From an uncultured Eubacteriales bacterium (lineage in GTDB: Bacteria; Bacillota; Clostridia; Oscillospirales; CAG-272): 64,000 bases of DNA. Numbering within the stretch: position 1 is the stretch's first letter; each line of letters starts with the position of its first letter. The DNA lies in contig CAKVOU010000001.1 in NCBI GenBank assembly GCA_934796165.1, positions 1 through 64,000 of the forward strand, given 5' to 3'. A model generated the notes under the pieces. It saw only the letters and a list, made by a program, of their open reading frames with translations. It was not told the origin of the DNA and ran no database searches. Shown here piece by piece: positions 60,138-64,000 of the stretch. The position numbers and the translations under genes are program-made.

Positions 60138-60506
60138 TTATCTGTGGGGTTCCGCGTTTTCTTCCGTCGTCCCGGTATAAGGGAATTCGCGGTAAAAGCA
60201 GGAGCGGTTTCCCGTGTGGCAGGCGGGACCCAGCGGTTCCACGGAAAAGAGCAGGGTATCGCAGTCGCAGTCGTAGCGGATGCGGCGGACCAGCTGATAA
60301 TGCCCCGAGGTTTCGCCTTTGCACCAGAGACTGTTCCGGGAGCGCGACCAGAAGGTGCACTTCCCGGTCTCCAGCGTTTTTTTGAAAGATTCCTTGTTCA
60401 TGTAGGCGAGCATGAGCACCTCGCCGGTTTTTTCGTCCTGCACGATGGCAGGGACCAGCTCCTGCTTTTCAAAAAGAAAGCCGTATTCCGTTTCCGGACA
60501 GGTCAT
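60138..60506 (-). CDS. hisI: Phosphoribosyl-AMP cyclohydrolase
   Basis: A 122-residue zinc enzyme. 'MLAYMNKESFKKTLETGKCT', 'FWSRSRNSLWCKGETSGH' and the metal ligands in 'DCDCDTLLF' and 'GPACHTGNRSCFYREF' are diagnostic. It opens the purine ring of PR-AMP, step 3 of the pathway. ATG 60506 overlaps the hisF stop (TGATG), so translation is coupled. Confidence 0.96.
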   Translation of the reverse strand: MTCPETEYGFLFEKQELVPAIVQDEKTGEVLMLAYMNKESFKKTLETGKCTFWSRSRNSLWCKGETSGHYQLVRRIRYDCDCDTLLFSVEPLGPACHTGNRSCFYREFPYTGTTEENAEPHR

Positions 60507-61276
60507 CAAATTCTTACCTCGATTCCGTTTTTCTTCAGATACTGTTTTAAGTCGGGGATCTCCATTTCCCGGAAGTGGAACAGGCTTGCCGCCAGCGCCG
60601 CATCGGCACCGGCAAGAAACGTGTCCCGGAAATGTTCCATTTTTCCCGCGCCGCCCGACGCAATGACGGGAACGGTCACGACCGACGTGACCGCGCGGAC
60701 AAGATCGTTGTCAAAGCCGTTTTTCGTACCGTCCGCGTCCATGGAGGTGAGCAGAATTTCTCCTGTACCTGCTGCCTGTGCTGCCTTTGCCCACGCGACC
60801 GCATCGATTCCCGTGTCCACTCTGCCGCCGTGCGTAAAGACCGACCACTTGGGTAAGCCGTCCGGACCACATCCCGCGCGTTTTGCGTCAATGGCGACCA
60901 CGATGCACTGGGAACCGAATTTTTCCGCCGCCGCGCCAATCAGCCGCGGGGAACGGATCGCCGCGGAGTTGACGGACACCTTGTCGGCACCCGCAAGAAG
61001 CAATGTCCTGACGTCCTCGACCGAGGAGACCCCGCCGCCCGCAGTGAGCGGGACGAAGAGTTCCTTTGCCGCCCGTTCGACCTCGCGGGCAAAGGTCTTG
61101 CGTCCGTCGCTGGTCGCGGTGATATCCAGAAAACAGACCTCGTCCGCTCCCGCGGCGTTGTAGTATTTTGCATTTTCCACGATGTCGCCCGCGTCGCAGA
61201 GCCCGACGAAGTTGACACCTTTGACCACTCTGCCGTCTTTTACGTCAAGGCAGGGGATGATTCGTTTTGCAAGCAT
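60506..61276 (-). CDS. hisF: Imidazole glycerol phosphate synthase, cyclase subunit
   Basis: A 256-residue TIM barrel. 'RIIPCLDVKDGRVVKGVNF' holds the catalytic Asp11 and 'EILLTSMDADGTKNGFD' the second catalytic Asp near residue 130; phosphate-binding loops are 'ITATSDGRKTF' and 'VIASGGAGKMEHF'. With HisH it converts PRFAR and ammonia to IGP and AICAR. ATG 61276 (MLAKRIIPCLD) follows AAAGGAAA; longer frames upstream are not conserved. Confidence 0.97.
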   Translation of the reverse strand: MLAKRIIPCLDVKDGRVVKGVNFVGLCDAGDIVENAKYYNAAGADEVCFLDITATSDGRKTFAREVERAAKELFVPLTAGGGVSSVEDVRTLLLAGADKVSVNSAAIRSPRLIGAAAEKFGSQCIVVAIDAKRAGCGPDGLPKWSVFTHGGRVDTGIDAVAWAKAAQAAGTGEILLTSMDADGTKNGFDNDLVRAVTSVVTVPVIASGGAGKMEHFRDTFLAGADAALAASLFHFREMEIPDLKQYLKKNGIEVRI

Positions 61277-61434
61277 GGTTTTTCCTTTCCGGAATGATGA
61301 ATTGTGCGGAATGCATTTTTCGCCTGAATTGCCCGCCGCCTTAAATTCAATCTGTAACGAGTGGCAGGGCGGTGTGTTTTGTTTGCCCGGGGCATCTCCC
61401 GCTTTTTTGTCCTGCGATTGGCGGCAGTTATGTT

Positions 61435-62157
61435 TCAGTCCCTCGCCGCGCGGATTGCTTCGCCGAGATCCAATGTGCCCGCGTAAAGCGACTTGCCGCA
61501 GATCGCGCCGCTCATGCCGAGTGCCTTTAGGGTGCGTATGTCCTCCACGCTCTTCACGCCGCCCGAAGCAATCAGGGCAGTGCCGGGAAGCGCGGACCTC
61601 AGCGCCTTCAGCATTTCCGTGTTGGGGCCCGTCAGCATTCCGTCCCGCCCGATGTCGGTGAAAATGATGGTGCCGACCCCAAGCCCCGCGACGGTTTTCG
61701 CAAAATCCAGATACCCGAGCGTCCCGGTCTTTGTCCACCCCGAGGTGGCAACCAGCCCATCCTTTGCATCGATTCCGACGGCAATGCTTTCTCCGAACCC
61801 GGCAACCGCCTTCTCCAGAAATACAAGGTCGGTCGCGGCGGAACCGAGAATGACTCGGGTGGCGCCGTCGTCGAGTGCCCGACTGATGTCGTCAATGGTA
61901 CGGATTCCGCCGCCGATTTCCACGGGGAACCAGCCTTTTTTTGCGATTTCGCGGATGACCCGGCGATTTTCTTTTTGTCCTTCGCCGTGCTTTGCTCCGT
62001 CAAGGTCAACGGTGTGCAGATACTCTGCGCCCGCCAGATAGAACCGTTCGGCGGTTTCCATGGGATCGGCGGCAACCTCGCGGGCAGTGTCGTACTCCCC
62101 CTTGGAAAGACGGACACATCTGCCGCCGAGCAGGTCGATTGCAGGCAAAATAATCAT
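61435..62157 (-). CDS. hisA: Phosphoribosyl-formimino-AICAR ribotide isomerase
   Basis: A 240-residue TIM barrel related to HisF. Catalytic Asp8 is in 'MIILPAIDLLGGRCVRLSKG'; other hallmarks are 'VEIGGGIRTIDDISRALDDG' and 'GTIIFTDIGRDGMLTGPNTE'. It isomerises ProFAR to PRFAR. Its ATG overlaps the hisH stop. A 158-base gap to hisF contains no gene or promoter I can support. Confidence 0.97.
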   Translation of the reverse strand: MIILPAIDLLGGRCVRLSKGEYDTAREVAADPMETAERFYLAGAEYLHTVDLDGAKHGEGQKENRRVIREIAKKGWFPVEIGGGIRTIDDISRALDDGATRVILGSAATDLVFLEKAVAGFGESIAVGIDAKDGLVATSGWTKTGTLGYLDFAKTVAGLGVGTIIFTDIGRDGMLTGPNTEMLKALRSALPGTALIASGGVKSVEDIRTLKALGMSGAICGKSLYAGTLDLGEAIRAARD

Positions 62158-62774
62158 GGTTCCTCCTTGTATTCCGCAAATCCGCGGAGAATGGACAACC
62201 CCGCCGCATGACTCTTTTCCGGGTGGAACTGCGCGCCCCAGACGGGAAGTCCGGGACACCTCACGAGTGCGGGAATGCGCTCTCCGTAAAACGTGTCCGC
62301 AACAATGTTTTCTTCCACCGTGTCGGCGCGGAAGGAATGGACGAAATAGACATAGGTTCCGTCGGAAAGTCCCCGGAGGAGCGGGTCGCCCGGATGGCGG
62401 AAGTCGAGAGAATTCCAGCCGATATGCGGGATTTTGAGTCCGTGCGCGTCGATGGGGATAACCCGCCCCTCAATCAGTCCAAGTCCTCTGGTTTTCCCGA
62501 ATTCCATACTCTCTTCAAAGAGAAGTTGCATCCCGAGGCAGATGCCGAGGAGCGGCTTTCCTGCCCGGCAACTGTCGTACAACAGGGAATCCAGTCCGCG
62601 TGCCGAGAGCGCCCGCATGGCGTCGGGGAACGCGCCGACGCCGGGAAGAATCCATTTGTCCGCCTTGGCGAGTGCCTGCGGGTCGGCGGAAACGAAAGAT
62701 TCCGCGCCGATGTGATCCAGCGCGTTTTTCACACTGTGCAGATTTCCCATGCCGTAATCGATGATTCCGATCAT
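62154..62774 (-). CDS. hisH: Imidazole glycerol phosphate synthase, glutamine amidotransferase subunit
   Basis: A 206-residue class I amidotransferase. 'PLLGICLGMQLLFEESMEFG' carries the nucleophilic Cys, and 'VWGAQFHPEKSHAAGL' the His/Glu of the triad. It releases ammonia from glutamine for HisF. ATG 62774 (MIGIIDYGMGNLHSVKNAL) is the conserved start and overlaps the hisB stop by 4 bases. Confidence 0.97.
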   Translation of the reverse strand: MIGIIDYGMGNLHSVKNALDHIGAESFVSADPQALAKADKWILPGVGAFPDAMRALSARGLDSLLYDSCRAGKPLLGICLGMQLLFEESMEFGKTRGLGLIEGRVIPIDAHGLKIPHIGWNSLDFRHPGDPLLRGLSDGTYVYFVHSFRADTVEENIVADTFYGERIPALVRCPGLPVWGAQFHPEKSHAAGLSILRGFAEYKEEP

Positions 62775-63364
62775 GCGTCGAGCGTTCCTTTCGTGGAGAG
62801 TGCGTCGCCGTCGCGGAGACACGCCGCCTGCCCGAGTGCGCGGGCAAACGCTTTGAACATGGACTCCGCCTTGTGGTGGTCGTTGCCGCCGTAGAGGTTG
62901 CAGATGTGGAGCGTGATGCCGGATTTCATAGAAAACGCGTAGAAGAATTCGCGGATGAGCGGGGTTTCGAGCGTCCCGATTGCGGGATAGTCGAATTTCG
63001 CGTCGTATACGAGATAGGGCCTGCCCGAAATGTCCAGCACACAGCGGGAAAGCGACTCGTCCATCGGGATATACGCCGTGCCGTACCGGCAAAGGTGCGC
63101 GCGGTCGCCCGCGGCTTCGGCAAATGCAGTTCCGAACACGATTCCGAGATCCTCCACCGAGTGGTGCCCGTCCACGTACAGGTCGCCCGTCATCCGGAGC
63201 GAAAGGTTCATGTGTCCGTGCAGGGCAACCGCCGCGAGCATGTGGTCGAGAAATCCGATCCCGGACGACCCTTCAAATGTTCCGGCGCGGTCGGGGGAAA
63301 GCAGGGCCAGGGTCAGGTCGATGTCGGTTTCGTTTGTTCTTCTGACAATGTGTGCCTGTCTCAT
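62771..63364 (-). CDS. hisB: Imidazoleglycerol-phosphate dehydratase
   Basis: A 197-residue enzyme. The two manganese-binding repeats show 'GIGFLDHMLAAVALHG' and 'VDGHHSVEDLGIVFG', then 'SFSMKSGITLHICNLYGGND' and 'NDHHKAESMFKAFARALG'. It dehydrates IGP to imidazole acetol phosphate, step 7. It is the monofunctional form without a phosphatase domain. It overlaps hisC and hisH by 4 bases each. Confidence 0.97.
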   Translation of the reverse strand: MRQAHIVRRTNETDIDLTLALLSPDRAGTFEGSSGIGFLDHMLAAVALHGHMNLSLRMTGDLYVDGHHSVEDLGIVFGTAFAEAAGDRAHLCRYGTAYIPMDESLSRCVLDISGRPYLVYDAKFDYPAIGTLETPLIREFFYAFSMKSGITLHICNLYGGNDHHKAESMFKAFARALGQAACLRDGDALSTKGTLDA

Positions 63365-64000
63365 GAAAGCACCTCCTTGATTGCAGTGTACAGCCGTTTC
63401 AGTTCTTCGTCGGTCGAGGCGGTGATACGCAGATGATCGGGCGCAAAGAAGCGCACGGCGATTCCCCGCCGGGCAAGCCCCTCTGCCAGCTTTTCCGCAT
63501 CTCCGGTGCGAAGATACACAAAATTCGTGCGGGTCCGGGAAACCGTGGCGCCGGGCAGAAGAATGCGCAGTTCTGCGGCGAGCTTCTGCGCCTGACGAGC
63601 GAGGAACGGGGCAGGGGAATCCGTTTCGGGAAGCTCCAGCACCAGCCGCGCCATCACCTGCGTCAGGGTGTTGACATTATACGGGCTTCTTGCGACATTC
63701 AACGCGTCAATGAGGCTTTTGTGCCCGACTGCAAATCCGCAGCGGATGCCCGCCGCGCCGTATGCCTTGGAGAGCGTGCGGAGAACGATCAGATTCTCAC
63801 AGTTCGCGGCGACATCCAGAATGGATTGATCCCAGAAATCCATGTACGCCTCATCCACCACGCAGAGCGCGGGGCAGTTTTTCACGAAGGAAAGAACTGC
63901 TTCCCGGTCAAAGCCTTCGCCTGTCGGATTGCAGGGATTGGAGAAGACCACCGCGCGGCAACCGTTATCCCGGACGAACGCAAGAAGCCCGTCAAGTGAG
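63361..64000 (-). CDS. hisC: Histidinol-phosphate aminotransferase, C-terminal part (gene continues beyond window)
   Basis: The frame is still open at the window edge, so the N-terminus lies outside; about 212 C-terminal residues are seen. 'VVFSNPCNPTGEGFDREAVL' and 'VVDEAYMDFWDQS' are the PLP aminotransferase motifs, and 'LRTLSKAYGAAGIRCGF' holds the cofactor-binding Lys. It transaminates imidazole acetol phosphate with glutamate. Upstream his genes, promoter and any leader are not visible. Confidence 0.95.
   Translation of the reverse strand, partial: SLDGLLAFVRDNGCRAVVFSNPCNPTGEGFDREAVLSFVKNCPALCVVDEAYMDFWDQSILDVAANCENLIVLRTLSKAYGAAGIRCGFAVGHKSLIDALNVARSPYNVNTLTQVMARLVLELPETDSPAPFLARQAQKLAAELRILLPGATVSRTRTNFVYLRTGDAEKLAEGLARRGIAVRFFAPDHLRITASTDEELKRLYTAIKEVLS

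Overview
The window looks like a chromosomal segment of a strictly anaerobic, moderately GC-rich member of the class Clostridia (Firmicutes), most likely a gut commensal; genus and species cannot be read from the sequence. Evidence: anaerobic ribonucleotide reductase NrdD with its activase NrdG, RNase Y, the SCIFF peptide with its radical SAM maturase, a TIGR04086-type membrane gene beside yajC, HPr, BioY, a CIRCE element, an NrdR box, several lipoprotein-type solute-binding proteins, and sigma-A promoters with 17-base spacers. No tRNA, rRNA, CRISPR array, transposase or phage gene was seen. Base composition is uniform except in the 3' half of the pilin-like gene near 26550-27580, which is clearly more AT-rich.

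Layout. 1-8283: end of a repeat-containing surface-type protein, a membrane-anchored phosphodiester glycosidase, and a carbohydrate locus (solute-binding lipoprotein, two LplB/YtcP-type permeases, ROK protein, FAD-dependent oxidoreductase). 8634-17955: a complete opp-type peptide ABC operon with its own promoter and terminator, whose binding protein, OppC, OppD and OppF are all much longer than usual. 18077-24740: thioredoxin reductase, HAD phosphatase, TcdA, a TtcA-like protein, then nrdD-nrdG behind an NrdR box. 24774-27632: an accessory-looking locus with a perfect promoter, a 13.75-copy GACA microsatellite inside a reading frame, a translationally coupled membrane protein, and a type IV pilin-like protein fused to a beta-helix domain. 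27707-35720: RNase Y, phenylacetate-CoA ligase with an ACT protein, an orphan solute-binding lipoprotein, a GH32 fructan/sucrose hydrolase and a fructokinase. 35746-36027: three 94-bp tandem repeats.

36044-42983 (minus strand): a hypothetical gene and a purine-nucleoside uptake cluster (xanthine phosphoribosyltransferase, BmpA lipoprotein, ATPase, two permeases). 43078-49831: BioY, the divergent yajC/TIGR04086 pair, rimM-trmD, an O-antigen-ligase-like polymerase and two DUF4330 proteins. 49937-57538: HPr, UvrC, RsmD, CoaD, a membrane protein, a PLP amino-acid decarboxylase, and the SCIFF peptide with its maturase. 57539-58105 is a convergent intergenic region holding terminators and a family of hairpins with a shared loop. 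58106-64000 (minus strand): Hsp20 with an upstream CIRCE-like operator, YccF, and the histidine operon hisC(partial)-B-H-A-F-I-E.

The parts worth most attention are the GACA repeat locus, the hairpin family at 57841-58032, the enlarged Opp transporter, the pilin/beta-helix fusion and the 94-bp repeats. All functional calls rest on motif recognition by eye; no database search was possible.
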